The notes under the pieces are model-generated. The model did no database searches and was not told the DNA's origin. It saw only the letters and a program-made list of their open reading frames with translations. This document shows positions 24,840 through 38,275 of a stretch of 64,000 nt of DNA, in pieces. The DNA lies in the NCBI GenBank assembly GCA_013397115.1, contig VWZW01001325.1, forward strand, positions 346,295-410,294. The letters are read 5' to 3'. The stretch's first letter is position 1. Each line of letters starts with the position of its first letter. The DNA is from Edolisoma coerulescens. Lineage: Eukaryota > Chordata > Aves > Passeriformes > Campephagidae. The position numbers were made by a program, and so were the translations under genes.

Positions 24840-25185
24840 ATGTGTCATGAAGGGACACAGGTCCCAATCCCAGTCTGGCCCTACAGTTGCTCTGTGATCT
24901 CTGCCAGATCGCTTCAGTTATTTTGACCATTATAGTTAGGAGGCAATGCATCTGGTTTTCAGAGACTAAGTGCAAACAATGCCAAATGAATGAATACAAA
25001 TGGAGGTATTTAATGCTTCTGAGAATTAGGTTTAAATGTATCTCAATCTGGGGACTTGAAAAGGGGACATATTTTCAAATGATAGCATCAATACCTCTGT
25101 TCCTCCATCTGCAAGACAGAAGCAATTATATTCAGAAAGGTGTTGTGAATCTTAATTTGTTAGTTGTGCAAAGTAGTTTTAGATT
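24840..25185 (+). mobile_element. MIR-like SINE remnant
   Basis: Two blocks follow the MIR order. First come CAATCCCAGTCTGGCCCTA and GCTCTGTGATCTCTGCCAGA, resembling the region before the conserved core. Later come CCTCTGTTCCTCCATCTGC and GTGTTGTGAATC, resembling the CAGTTTCCTCATCTGTAAAATG segment and the following GTTGTGAG. The spacer between them is longer than in mammalian MIR. It fits the sauropsid form, but this is from memory. Confidence 0.45.
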
Positions 25186-27274
25186 CCCAAATGAATCATA
25201 TGAAAGCCAAAGCTGTAAAAACCATTTTCAGCCACTTGTCTTTATTTAGCTGTGAAATTCCTTATTTTGTCATTTTCCCATACACATTTCCTACACTGCC
25301 CCTTCTGAGAAGGCCTGTTCATCCAATTAATGTCAGCAGCATGAAAAACTGCATCCAGCCTGCCCCAAACACTCAGTGTCTACATTTCAGAGTGCTGGCA
25401 GGCATGAAAATATACATAAGCAAAGAATAAATGTGCCAGGAAATAAACCCCATAATTTCTGAATATACAGTTCACTTAGGACCAGCATTAGTGGCGACTC
25501 CAGAAGCATACCCTGCCTTGCCTCCATGGGGCCAAGTTATTGCTGGCATCTAAAGGGAATTACTTCAGTTGAGATCTTGGCTCTGGGGCTTGATAAGACT
25601 GAATGTGAACTCTCCTGCCCACTCCACAGGAAGGCCTGCAGGTGTAAGGATTTCAAGGGCAGCCTAAGCCCTAATCCAGGTTCAGTCCTTCCCTAGGTAC
25701 TTGATCACCAACTGGAAAGGAAAGTTATGGTGTACATTGGCCACATTCTGCCGTCACGTAGTTTCAGGGGAAGCTGGAGAGTCGGATTTTTAAGTTTGCA
25801 ATAATTACAGTGTAAACCCACAGTGACTTTCACCTGTGTGCAGATAGGAAAGGCACGGAGTAGAAATATCCTTGTGTGGATTACAGGTTCAACTGAGAGG
25901 AAACACAGTGGGGTCTAAGCCTTTAAAAACTGCAAAGAAGAATGGTTTGAATGGGAAATGGTAAGATAATGGAAATGCTCTTGCTGAGAGATGTAACATA
26001 ATTGAATTGGATAACTGCTCTGATTTTCAAGGCATTAGTAATTAATGACTACCATTTGGAGAATGTCAGGTGGATAATACAGCTGTTAGGGGAGCTTTTA
26101 ATTTCTTCATCTTTTAACAACTTGTTCCACCCCCATCCCTTTAAACGGGAATGCAGAGATGTTTTACGTGTGGTCTGCTATAAAGGTGCCCACCATGAGA
26201 TGAGAGGTCTATGAACTGCAGAGGACCTTCAGAATCCATGATCAGGGACTGAGAGCAAAGCAAGCCCTGGAGATTCACCTGCATATCTTGTGTCTGTATG
26301 GAAAAGGTCTCCAGGCAGAGAGAGATCAGTGCCTCACTCTGAAGAGCCCCCAAAGCAGAGCAGCGGGGGGCTGTGCAAATGTCTCCTCCCCTGCCCCCAT
26401 AACTTACTCAGAGAAAAAAACAGAAGACAACGACGACTATTAATTGCAAACTCCACCCTTGATATTCCTTGTATAATGTATTCTTGTGATCCAGTCACTT
26501 AGTTTTAGCTCTACACTCCATGGATGATTGTTACAGAGCTTGTGAGCTCAGTTTCTCCATGTAAATGTTTACCGCTTTCAATACTGCTTGTTGATGAGTT
26601 CCTCATTGATGATAACAACTCAACAGCTTGCCAATTAAAAAGTAGTTAAAATAATTTCAGCAATCAAGCCTTAATCTAGAATACTCTTCTCCTTTCCCTC
26701 CTCCCAATTCTTGTGGTTATATAATAAAATAGGTTATTATTTTCCTAAATTCTCACTTCTGCTCTTTTCTAAAGGTAAGGGGTGGGGGGAATAGCGGATA
26801 ATGAGCTGTGCCACTGAAGAGTTTGTGTACGAAACCCTTTTAAAAGTAAAGTGGAATTAGAAGTGTAAGGAGAAAATCAGAGATGTGTATCTTTAATCTC
26901 AGTCTGTTAGAGCGAATGTCAATGCTATATGCAAACACTGCAGTTTTACAAATTCGGATGAACTTTGGTTTAAAATGTTTTTGTGAAAGTGCCACTCTAA
27001 AAAGCTGCTTCAGATGCTTTATCAAACCACAACCAAGACAAAATTTCCTTTCTCTTTCAGCTCCTCCAAAAATCTTCATTTAAAAACCATGAAATTTTGT
27101 AGTCTAGGATACCTTCTATCCAACAGTACCAATTAAAACTCTAGACTGAAGCATAGTGAAGATGATCAGGGGTCAAATGTACTTGCAGTGGGATCCATCA
27201 GGGCTGGGTATTCTGCAGGGGGCCTAAGATTTCATATCCTCTGTTTTTGCCACCTGATTTCTGAATAAACAGGC

Positions 27275-27350
27275 CAATGGGAATCTGAGGCTTAGAGAGA
27301 AAATAGCATTGATATTTCCCTGACCTGCCTAAAGATCACGCTGTGCCGAT
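27275..27350 (-). mobile_element. Possible MIR-like remnant, antisense
   Basis: AATCTGAGGCTTAGAGAGA, then TGACCTGCCTAAAGATCAC, matches the order of the antisense MIR phrase (AAACTGAGGC, AGAGAG, TTGCCCAAGGTCAC). It is short, so only suggestive. Confidence 0.35.
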
Positions 27351-30300
27351 CAAACACACCCGACTGGTACCTCTGGGACTGATCCCTTTTACTTACTGGC
27401 ACGCAGGGGGACAATACCACATTTCTCACCTTGTTTGCCAGCGTATCTCCAGGGGCTTGCTCACTTCAGAGAAGACTAAGGAATGAGGAAGTTCAAATAA
27501 AAAGGAGGTTTAAACGGTAAGGATGATTAGCTGCTCTAACAGCTTTCCAGTAGTTGCCATTTTGCACCATTAAAAGTTTTTAAGAAAAGAACAAATACAT
27601 AATTAGAGTATAATTACTAGTATAATATTGTAATAGTAGTAAATTATGCTAGCACTACTAATTAATGCTATATTGATAAGGCACTTTTAATAAGGAGTAA
27701 GTAGTTACAAGCAAAACTGTATTTTTCCCTGGACATCCTATTCTCCTCCCACTGAGACCAGGTGCCCCTGTGAGATACTTTTGCCTATATGACTGTGCTG
27801 ACACAAGAGACTTGTGCTGGACACTGCTGTGGCCACACCAGGGAGCACCATTCAGACTGTCCAGGAAGGCAACCCTCGCTGCACATGTTCCCTGTGATGA
27901 CTGCAGGCTCAGGGTAGTCCCCAGCCCCCAGCCTGGCAGCAGTGGGGGAGATAACAAACCCTGTATCATTAGCAGGAGCTCTTAGACTGAGCTTTTTCAG
28001 GGCTCAGTAACTACTCGCAAGAAAATGTACCTTGTCAGCTTCTCCAGCCGTGACTGTGGAGCTACCTGCAAGGCGTCCTCCCAGCCGCAGATCCTTTTTT
28101 ATTCTGGAGTGCCAAGACAGCAGCCCTCAGACCCATTTTCCACCCCTCTCCGAAGGATTCATCTGTCAAGACCACTTTGTGAGCTGAAGAGTTGACTATA
28201 AGCCCTCACTACCCAGCCACAGCATTGCCCTGCTCAGACCCCGTCACTGCCTGCCTCTGCTGCTGCCGGAAAGGCAGCTTCGACAGATCTTTTTGCTAGG
28301 AAGTGCTGGTCTCAGCAGAGCAGAAAGCGGCATCCGCCTCCCATTCTGTGTCTACCACGTGGCATTGCTTTCCAAGGACCCATCACCTACAAGTGGTGAA
28401 GAAATATGGCTTGCCAAATTTCCAACTGCTAGTAATGATGCACGAAAACAGAGAAACCAGCACAATGCACAGAGCCTGGATGAAATGTGCAGGAAGGTTA
28501 TCATATGGAGAATCTGATCCACAAGACACTCTGGAGACTGACTCCACAGAAGCAACCTCTGAGTGAAGCTGAATTAGCACACACTATAAAAAAAGCCATC
28601 CTGGGATCTGCAGGCGGATTAGTTCCTAGAGCCACTGTCACGGCTTCCTGAGAGAAACTCTGCTCATTAATAACTCTTTAGAAGATATTACTAAAATATG
28701 TACCACCCCCCACATAGTATACATGTGCCTAATGACATTTGAGACCAGAAAATCACATTACAAATATGCACCACAACTGCAGTGCTGGCTTGGGAAGCTG
28801 AGCTTTGATGGAGGACTGTGCTTCCCCATTTTAGGTGTGTTCTGCAACAGTTAGTTGGAAAAAAGATTTTATGCATATTAGGTACATTAACAATGAGTTC
28901 TGTAATAGTCTTTAGGCAATTAAGTGCTCATTCTTGAAAGCCTGATTATACATTTTATCTTCCAACCAGTAAGTGCTGCTTTTTTTAACACTGGTTTCAA
29001 CAGTACCTTACTTGGCCTTTTCTCCCTTCCTTAACTGTGTTTTAAATGGAAAGTTAAAACTTTTCAAAAGGTGTTAAACTGACTGCTTTATGTATAGTAT
29101 CTTTAGCACAAACATGGTAGTGATGTCTTCCCAAGTCATCCTCCTGATCTGCACTGACTGTCCAGAACTACCTTTAGGACAAGGAGTTCAGTCTACAGAG
29201 ACATCTCAGATGCCCAGGTATCTCGCAGAAGTTTGGTACAAATGCTTAAACTGTTCGAGGATCACAAAAATTGTGATTATAATTCACTTCAACCCACAGA
29301 CTGTGACTTGTTACTCAGTTCGGTCAGACTAAAAACTACAAGGTATATGACAGTTCAATGGAACTACTGTGCACCTCTGAGGCCTACATCATGACATTCA
29401 GCCCATGTTCTTAAGAGTCAGTGAAAGCCCAGTGACAAGAAAAGAGGCCTTGCAGTTTTGATGTCCACCAACATTTTAACTGATGCACTGGGAGCCTCCT
29501 GGGAGTGCTGGTGTGCCCTGCAACAAGGAGGCTGCAGATAGGTTTTTACCCACAGAACCTGTGCAGCCAGGGACCTGGAGGGCTACATCTGCCACTCAAA
29601 GCTGTGTCCATGTCAAAGCCTCTGCCCTGGCAAGGGTAGCTGCTTCAACATCTGCTGGGGAAACCACCCTGCAGCACACTGCCACTGTGCCTGAGACTTA
29701 TGCTGGTACAAATTTGGCAGTGTCCCCCTTCTCTGCACCCTTCTGTGCAAAGCACTGTGTTTGCTCGCTGCCTCTGCTTTCTGCCTTTTTAAATTTGCCT
29801 ATAAAATACAGTTTCCATCAGCAGGATGTTACCCTTCCCCTTTGTCTTCTGAATTCACAACAAGATTATGTGCTAAACAGCTGCTCCGCATCAGAATGAG
29901 TGAAACAGTCTGTCTGCCACTCCTTCTTCCCTCTCAGGGGTTTGTGCAGCACCTTGAGATAAAAGTTTTACAGAAACCATCAGCAAACTGACCTATGCCC
30001 ATCCTCTGAATTTAAAACCACGACTAACGTGTTCACCCTGGAAACCAATACTAATAGGCCTAAAAATCCCTACAGTTGTAGTCAGTGCCATTTGTAGAGT
30101 AACAGCAGCAATAAAGCTCATTTTTCTGCATGCTCCTAGCAGAGTACCATGGAAAACCAGATCAGGAACGAGTAAAATAGGGGCATGATTATGATTTACT
30201 CCTCGAGAAACTTCTGAGAAAGGAACAGCTGGCAAGAGAGTATTTATGTGTCGTCTGAAGGATGATACCTTCTACCAAGGCAGCCTAATCCATAAAGAGA

Positions 30301-30829
30301 GCAGCAGGATATCAGAGCTGGGTGCATAATAAATTGGAATCCTTGAGTGAGTCTGAGCCCTTATGAGACTGAAAGCACTGGTAGCACTTTTCCTCTTACA
30401 AATGAGAAATTATGACTATTAAATGAGATGTGCTGATGCACAGGATGCACTCCAAGGCAGCCACAGACGGCTCGCTAATTGTTATGGTAGGTTGGAGGGA
30501 GGAAGAAGTATTATATGACCTAAACAAAGACCAATAGCTTATAATGCCACAAAACACATAAGAGCCAAAGATAACCATTTTCAATCAATATGAGAGTGTA
30601 GAGTTCTTTGAAAATTAACACTTCCTCTTTAACGTTACGCCCTCTTTTCCTCTTTTCTGTAGATAAACACAGTGGACATGGCATTCCTGACTTAAGAGGA
30701 TTTGTATCACTTTTGCCACGCATACCTGATGTTGACAGCTTTGTTTTTGTTTCTTCTGACACATGCAGTATATACTATATATTGAAATAGCAGTGTCAAT
30801 CTGATCTCACCCTATGACTGTGCTAGTGT

Positions 30830-31075
30830 CAGGGAGGTTATATATAGGCATTTATCTATAGAACTTCCACAGTGCCAATCACTAAAGCACTTCAGCGCCT
30901 CAGAAGCGTTACTAAACGTACCCTCACAGCAGCCCCGATCTGTAGGGGCAGGATATCCTATCCTCATTTTGAAGAAGGGCAAGATGGAGACGGCATGCTT
31001 CACTCGAGGTCACGTAGGGTAGCTATGGAGGAATGAAGAACCACATCATATTCCTCAGTTCCATTCCTGGGTGTT
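30830..31075 (-). mobile_element. MIR-like SINE remnant, antisense
   Basis: The plus strand carries ACTAAAGCACTTCAG, then CCTCACAGCAGCCC, then ATCCTCATTTTGAAGAAG, GGCAAGATGGAG and CGAGGTCACGTAGGG. This is the order of the antisense MIR core: CCTCACAACACCC, CCCCATTTTACAGATG, AACTGAGGC and AAGGTCACACAG. Several motifs in the right order make chance unlikely. Confidence 0.52.
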
Positions 31076-32031
31076 AGCCTAAGATGAGCAAGCATGTATA
31101 GAGAAATAACAAAAATGTGGTATGAAAGCCAATCTAATCCTTCAAGTTTATAGCTCTGAGACATCTTGGCCCTTTCAGCATCTATCAGTTGTTACCCTGA
31201 TTGACCCCCTGTCCTGGTTCCCCTCTGCTTTTGGAGGCTTCTTCAGCTGCCTCGCTCTGAGCTCTCTGTCTCTCTTCCATCTCAGCTCCTGCTGCTCCAA
31301 GCTGCTTTCTTGCAGCTCCCATCCTTAATACCTTAACATGACACACAAAATCTTGGTCACTTGGACTTAAAACAAGATGATGGTAGGGACCTAACACAGG
31401 ACATACAGTATAGCAAAACTGTGTAAAACCAGTGCCATGTCGCCAAATGGAACAGCATTGCTACATGTTCCATTTTCTTTAACTTTGTTTAATTCAACGT
31501 AACTACTTTTAATGCTTGTCATGTATGCAGATATCATTAAACACATGCCAAGTGTAATGTCCCATAAAACACCTCTCTCCCTTTGCTGGGATCCCTTAGC
31601 CAGGCTTTCTTGTTCATTCTGTGCCATGCCCAAACTCTCCAGTCAGCTCCTGCCAGCAGGCACTGCTTGACCCTTACGAGACTTTTAAAATCCAAAACAA
31701 TCAACAAAGTCCTGGTTCTGTGCACTCAGCCACAGCTGAGCAAACCCTGCAGACCCTAATTTACTTTCAACCTCAAGTCTTTATTTTTGCCATTAAATCC
31801 TTAGAAAAAACACGCTATTAACAACATGGAATATACACACACATACATCCTGTGCAAGGAGCACTCATTAATCACAGTGTTATGCAAAGTAATTTTTCTA
31901 CATATTTTGCTCAGTTTATTTGCCAGTTGAACCACCTGCCCTAGAATTTCTCAAGCTACTATTTGCTAAAAGGTTTATCTAGGCAAAGAAAGACATTGTT
32001 GTCTCTTACAATTATCCTTAAAATCAAAGTT

Positions 32032-32034
<3 letters not shown>

Positions 32035-32104
<70 letters not shown>
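32035..32104. repeat. Compound microsatellite (AC)n(AG)n
   Basis: About 17 AC units (32035-32068) run directly into about 18 AG units (32069-32104), with one extra G near 32090. It lies inside the large AIG1 intron. Such a tract is probably variable in length between individuals. Confidence 0.98.
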
Positions 32105-35100
32105 CTTTTACATGTATTACCAAGATTTAATTTGCATGAATGAATATTTAACTTTATTTGCAGGTCATGCTGAAAAAGTGCTTGTAAAGTCATTGAACCT
32201 CATGTATTCCTACCAAAAATATCACTAAAGAGAGCCTGAAAATGTATTTTAGCAATGGTTTAAACGAGATTACTCATATGGAAAACAGTATTCCGCTACC
32301 GGAAAAGCAAAATCTTTCCATAACATGACTCTAAGGCCTCAAAAGGGGGAAAATAATTTGTATCAATATGTTTTCTAAATCTCTTTAACTGACTTGAAAA
32401 GTTTATCAGTACATAAAATATTCTATATTAAATTATAATATCTATAAACTATAAAACATGGTTCAAAAATTGCAAAATTTGGAATTATAACAGTGACCTT
32501 AACGTTAAGTTTTTCTGTAAGTCTCCCAGGACTAGTATTAAGGCTTTCACAGGAGGATACTTTTGGCTTTGTGATAGCCAAAGTATCCTCTTTCTAACCT
32601 GAAAACATTGGACTCTGAATCTGTCAGTGGTCCAGGACCAAATATTGCTTGTCCTGGGCGTTGGGCCAGTATAATTTGGGGAAAGAAATTCCACATTTGG
32701 GAAAATAAAGAAACCATTATTTGTCAGTTTCTTTTTCAAGTGGTGACTCTTTGATGGTATTCGGAAATCTAAAATCTTGGAAGTGGTTACCGAGGGACTG
32801 GATTTATTGGGTGTTGTGTAGGTGAGGTAGCCAAAGGTCGAACTTTGGTCTATCACATGGTGATTGCAACTATCTGCAATGTGGTTCAAACAATTTATCT
32901 CACAGACATTGTTATTATCTTTATTTAATTATTTCTTTACGTTGTACATGTAAACTCCTTTAACAAATAGCTCTAGAGGACGTAACCTCCTAAGCTTTTT
33001 TGTTGTATTACAGAAAGCAGTAGTAGACTAAGGTGAGAATAGTCTCACTGCTGCCACCAACACTCTGTCAGTCTGTCCAGTTTTACTGGATGTGCATTGC
33101 CCTGAGTCTTCTGAACAGCACATACTCCACTGCAAGGCAGAGCTGCATGAGGGAAGAGCTCCTCAAGCAACAGTGCGTGTGCCCAAAACACTACCCTACC
33201 ACCAGCTCTGCATCTCTGATGCCTGTGCAACAGCGCAGGGCTAAGCTGTGTGGCAGCAGCTGCACCCAAGCAGCTACTGCCGAGTGACCCAATAGACGGT
33301 GACAAGCCGTGGCCAGGCACCAAGGCAGCTGCTGGTCTTGCGCTCTGTGCTCAGCATGCAGAAGGCCAAGGCTGGGTCTAGAGGCATCACAAGATTATTA
33401 AGACCAGGAGTGACTAAAGCACTAGCATGTGTTGAGGTGCAGGGAAGAGGGGGTATGTGGTGAGGGCGTAGGGAAACCATGAGGCATGGGCTGGGTTCCT
33501 GCATTTGTTGAAAGGCAGATGGAGTAGCAGGTATGGCTGAAAAACTTGTTGAGAGCGAAAACGAGTTTGTGCAGAAAGGCAGGGGAAGAAGGACAGAGAT
33601 GCAGCCTTGCTTGTGTGTCTCCTAGAGCTGCTTCTCTGCAAAGAAGATACATGAGCAAACAAGCCTGGGGAACATCCTGAATGAAGGACTTCTGCCACAA
33701 AAACACACTGATGTTCCCTACTTGCTTTACCCACTCTATGACACACTTTATTTAGGAGAGTCATTTTGCTTCAAATGCAATTAGTTCTAAATGCTATTGT
33801 TCACCTTAAAACAATTGTTATTTTGATTGATAGTAAAAGCCTACACACCATAGTAAAGACAGGATTGTCAGGCACAAAGACATTACAAAATCTATAGCCT
33901 GACCCTTTAAAACCCAACTTGAACCGTCAGATTTGACTTATGAGACTAGTAACAATAGTGCTTCATGCAAAAAGCATTAGGTTAAGGCTGGATCAGGCTA
34001 AGTTGCCAAACACACCCTGGCATAATTAATCAAGAATATTTCAAAAACAGATTGCCTCCAAGAGGTTATTGATTTCCTGTCACGACACGTTTTCCTCATG
34101 AGGTGCTACAATGCTATGTATCTGAGATGTGCTGGCATGTATTTTTCAGTGACTAAGCCTTGATCTATCTTCCTGGATTCCTGCCACTGGTGCACTGACA
34201 TCTGCAACTACTCATGTTTGACAGTCTCATGCATGAGCTATGTGGCTTCCAACTTGGATGGGATTAGTATAGGAGACTTTCAGAATACTTCAAATGTAAT
34301 TGAAAGCAGATAAATACAAGGGTCTCAAGAGGGTGGCATGCTTTTTACAAATGGAATCATATTAAATCACACGTATAAATGCTTGGACTAAGAAAGATCT
34401 CAGTACTAACCAGTATAGTATGCAAGATAGTGTTTGTCCTTGTTCTTAAATATGTATGAATCCTGATAACGTCACTTCTTTCTAAAATCCAAATACAGTA
34501 CATGGCTGAAGTGCAGTTTAGGAAAGTATGAAAAGGTACACATTTGGGGAGAAGGGCAGGAGAAGAGGAACGTATTCAGAGACTGACAGGTGCTCTGCCT
34601 TTCACCCATGCCTGCACTAAGGCATTCATATCTTCTGTGAACCGTCCCTGCCAAGAGATGAGAGCTGAAAACAATACACATCATGTAACTTAAGGTTATA
34701 CTGTTATAGTGTCAAATATCAGTAAATTACAAGTGCTGTTTTCTTTTAGAGCAAAATTCAATCACGTTCCTTACACAGAACACATTTCTATTTATCTGGT
34801 TTTTCTCAGAAAATGTGGACATTGATATCGTAATCTGCAAATGTATTCTGTACATATTTACTGAATACTGTAAAATAGAAGATGCAAATAAAACTGATGT
34901 TAACACTGCTGTAAAGAGTTTGTCTTTCACATTTCATTACTTTTTCAGACTCTGAACTCTGTAAACATAAGTAATCTTGCTTTAACACAGATAATGCAGA
35001 GCTTGGTAAGAAAAAACAAAAAAACCTTTCCGTGGGAAACAGCCTTTCTTGCTGTCAAATACCTTTTTGAGGATTACAGTGATGGGCAATATACAAACAT

Positions 35101-35954
35101 CACGAGAGGACAGTGATACTGAACATATATAGTATCAAAGGGCTCCAAGACTATCAGGTTGCAGTGGAGCTGTGACATCCATAGTACTAAAGCTATGGGC
35201 TTCTCTTGGTTCTCTTGCAGACTCTGGCCTGATTTTTCTCTCTTCAGTTTAATGTTGGTATGCCTCTGCTTCCCTCACAGCTCTGTCCCCAGCCAGGCTG
35301 ATCTCACTGGGCTGTTAGTGACCTGCATGGCTTTTCTATTTTAAATGTGAAAAAGGAAGGAGAACTGCAGACAAAATGTGATACTTACCACACAGTAGCA
35401 TTTTTCCTAGCAAGCAGAGGAGCAGAACAACAGCAGTTACCATGTGTAAGGTCACCTGTTGCTGGGAGAGCAGTGTGTGCACAGCAGGGTTGCAATGGGA
35501 TGAGTGGTTTCATGTCTCATACTCAGGAGAACCCTGAAGGAAGGAGGACTTCTCACTCTGCTTGGTACCACAGCTCCTATCATGGAATAAAGTCCTCAAG
35601 AACTTCTGCTCCAGCCTCCCAGATGAGGTCCAAGGGAGTTAAAGTGAAGTACCCCTTTCCATCCCACAACCCTGATAAATGTGGCCTAAGGAATTCATTA
35701 CTTTGGTGATAATTGTAGTAAGATAATGCATTTTTTTGGTACTAGAAATTTTAACTGTATTCTCCTATTGCCACATGGATTCCAGGCAGAACTTCCTTTG
35801 CAGCACCTGCTCATAAAGCTGTACAATCAGTCTTCTGTAAAGTTTTGTCATGTATGCTTCAGCTGGTCTGAGCTCTTCTGTGCTGTGGGATGGATGCCAG
35901 CATTGGGACTGAGGTCACCCACACATGCAAATGGTTCATGACAATTTTTCTTTA

Positions 35955-36171
35955 AACATAAGAATCACCTTTTTTTGACTGTGAAGGTGATCAACAACGG
36001 AAAGTGGTTGCCCAGAGAGGTTGTGGAATCTCCATCCTCAGTGGTATTCAAAACCTGACTGGACACTATCCTAGGTCACTGGCTCCAGCTGACTGTGCTT
36101 GAGCAGGAGGTTTGGACAAAACAATATCCATGGGTGCCTTCCCACCACAGCGACTCTTTGATTCCATGACC
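35955..36171 (+). mobile_element. CR1 LINE fragment, 3' end
   Basis: The fragment contains GACTGTGAAGGTGATCAAC, GGTTGCCCAGAGAGGTTGTG, TCCATCCTCAGTGG, AACCTGACTGGACA, and ends GACTCTTTGATTCCATGACC. This is the 3' untranslated region of avian CR1, in sense orientation, close to the ATTCTATGA-type tail. It is 5'-truncated as usual for CR1, and moderately diverged. Confidence 0.88.
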
Positions 36172-38084
36172 CTAATGGCCTGGCCGCTATGGTCACCGGC
36201 CTTTATACCCAGTCTTGTCAGCCCTCAGTGCCTCTTGTCCATCTCCACTCCCTGGCCAACACACTTGGTCTGTGAGAAGGTGCTGCATTTTGTACATCGT
36301 CTTTGATACCACCCCCTTGGTTCTTGAGTAAGAGCAGAAAAGGAAAGAGAGATGAACCAACCTGACCTGCAGTATTTCTGCCCTCTGCCCTTCTGAAGTC
36401 TCTCTTGAGTATTCTCTCTCAAAGAATCTCAGTATTTTCTTTATAGAAATGTAACTCACCATTTTTTAACTGGGGAGCAGAAAGATGACAGAAAAGCCCC
36501 AGTTCTACATGTCTGCGTCATTGTTAATGGTCACATTAATGGTGTGTGATTGTCTGTTTGAAGCAGAAGATTATGGAAATGCCTTTGAGGTGGGAACAGA
36601 CTGGCCAGTCACTACCTGAATTTCATAGTGTTAGCTATAACATTGTTCTGTTGCAGTACTCAAGTGCAAGAATTGCAGAGTCAACCCTTATAAACAAGGA
36701 AGATCACTACAAATGTGTAATTGGAGAATAACTGTGATCCCAAGCTGCCTGAGACTATCTAATTGACCTTATACTGGGGAATGGTATCTGTTGGGAATGG
36801 GAAAATGCACATTTAATTAAGAGCACTTGAACTCCATAGCAGTGATATTTTCCACTGGGATGAAGCACTAAGGATAACCCCATTGCTAAGAGAAAGACCA
36901 AAGAACCACCTCAAGAGCATTAGGCTGCAGTGCAGGTGTGGGAGCCAGCACGGTGGGCTAGGTGGTCCCAGGAGTCTGAGTGAGAGAAGGGAGACTTCTT
37001 CCAAACAGCAGGCTAGCTGAGAAAGGCTGCTTAGAGCCTCTCTCTCCAGAACTGGAGCTGCAGCCACCTCAGCTGTGCTGGCTGAAAGACTGACTGGCTC
37101 AGATTTGGGCCTGTGCCAAGCCAAGGCAACAAGGTATGAGGAGCTCATGGTGGAGACCACAAGGATGGCAGCTACTCTCCCAGGACTGAGGAGGACTGAC
37201 TTAAGAGCATTGCAAAAGCAAGGAAAAGGAGACTTACCTAATACTGTTGGTTTATTCATTATGGGCTTCCCCAGGGTATCTCCCCCACCCCCAATAGGGC
37301 TATATTTGCTTTAAGACCTTGGAGCCACTGCTAGCAAGCAGTTAAGCACTGCTACTCAGGGGCACCCACGTGTGTAATTCACTTCTGCAAGTTTCTAGGC
37401 GAGGTCTTGTGCAAGTGTTATTTTCAGCAAGAACACCTAAGTGATCAAATCCGCCTGTGTGACTGGCAGCAGCGCTGGGTAGAGAGGGTACATAATGTAC
37501 ACACACTTGGCACTCTTGTTTCTCCTTTGCTGCTGCTGCTGTAGTGCATTCTTAATAGGTTACGAAACTTTGTACTGGCACTTCTGCAGAAGGGACCTGG
37601 CAGTAGAATAGTATTTGTATTTTAATTACTTGACCTATTGGCCTGCCTTGTTGGGCAGGCTTCTTTAGCCCTATAACCAACTTCTTAATGGCCTTCACTA
37701 TTGAACAAAATTAAAATAATAGGAAAAGCTTGCTGCTCTGATGAAATGTCCAAGGGCAGAGGAACTACTATAAAAAGACTTAGTATTACCTTATGGTCCT
37801 TAGATAAATCCTAAACTTAAACAGCTATCTCTAACACATTCTCCAGCGCATGACACTGCTTTGTCATCTCAAGAATATAAATTACCATTCTGCTATTTTA
37901 CTGCAAAACAAAGGAGTGAAATAAACCAAAACCCCAAACTTTTTAGCAAACTGGGACAAGAAGGGCAATAAGAGACCGTTGACAACCCTATGGGACCAGC
38001 TATCAGGATTACCAGAGTATAATTCTTTGTAACGGTCTTATTAATTAAAATAAGTTCTGACTGTCAGTATGCTTCATAAAAATT

Positions 38085-38275
38085 CCAATTAACCCTTATA
38101 ATATTTCTGTGAGACAGTGGGGAAGAAAAACAAAATCACTTTATCAGTGAAGACTTGCACACAGAGAAAGAAAAAGCATCTTGTCTAAACCAAGGCAAAT
38201 GGCAAACAGTGATAGAGTTTGAAGTGGAATGCAGGTGCTGGCAATGCCTTCCACTGGGCTCAGCCCGCTACAATA
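38085..38275 (-). mobile_element. MIR-like SINE remnant, antisense
   Basis: Ordered motifs match antisense MIR: CCTTATAATATTTCTGTGAG, ACACAGAGAAAGAAAAAG, AACCAAGGCAAATGGCAAAC, GTGATAGAGTTTGAAG and AGGTGCTGGCAATGCC. They correspond to the CCTGTGAGG, GGCACAGAGAGG, CCCAAGGTCACACAG and GGCAGAGC segments. Diverged and without clear ends. Confidence 0.48.

Noticed and set aside
29483..29899. 138-codon open frame on the plus strand
   Set aside because: Starts without clear context and shows no family features; likely chance in a GC-richer patch.
32485..32889. 134-codon open frame on the minus strand
   Set aside because: No family match, no splice-site support; treated as chance.
37641..37660. Hairpin GCCTGCC-TTGTTG-GGCAGGC
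   Set aside because: Short stem, no T-run or conserved context; bacterial-type terminators do not apply in this genome.
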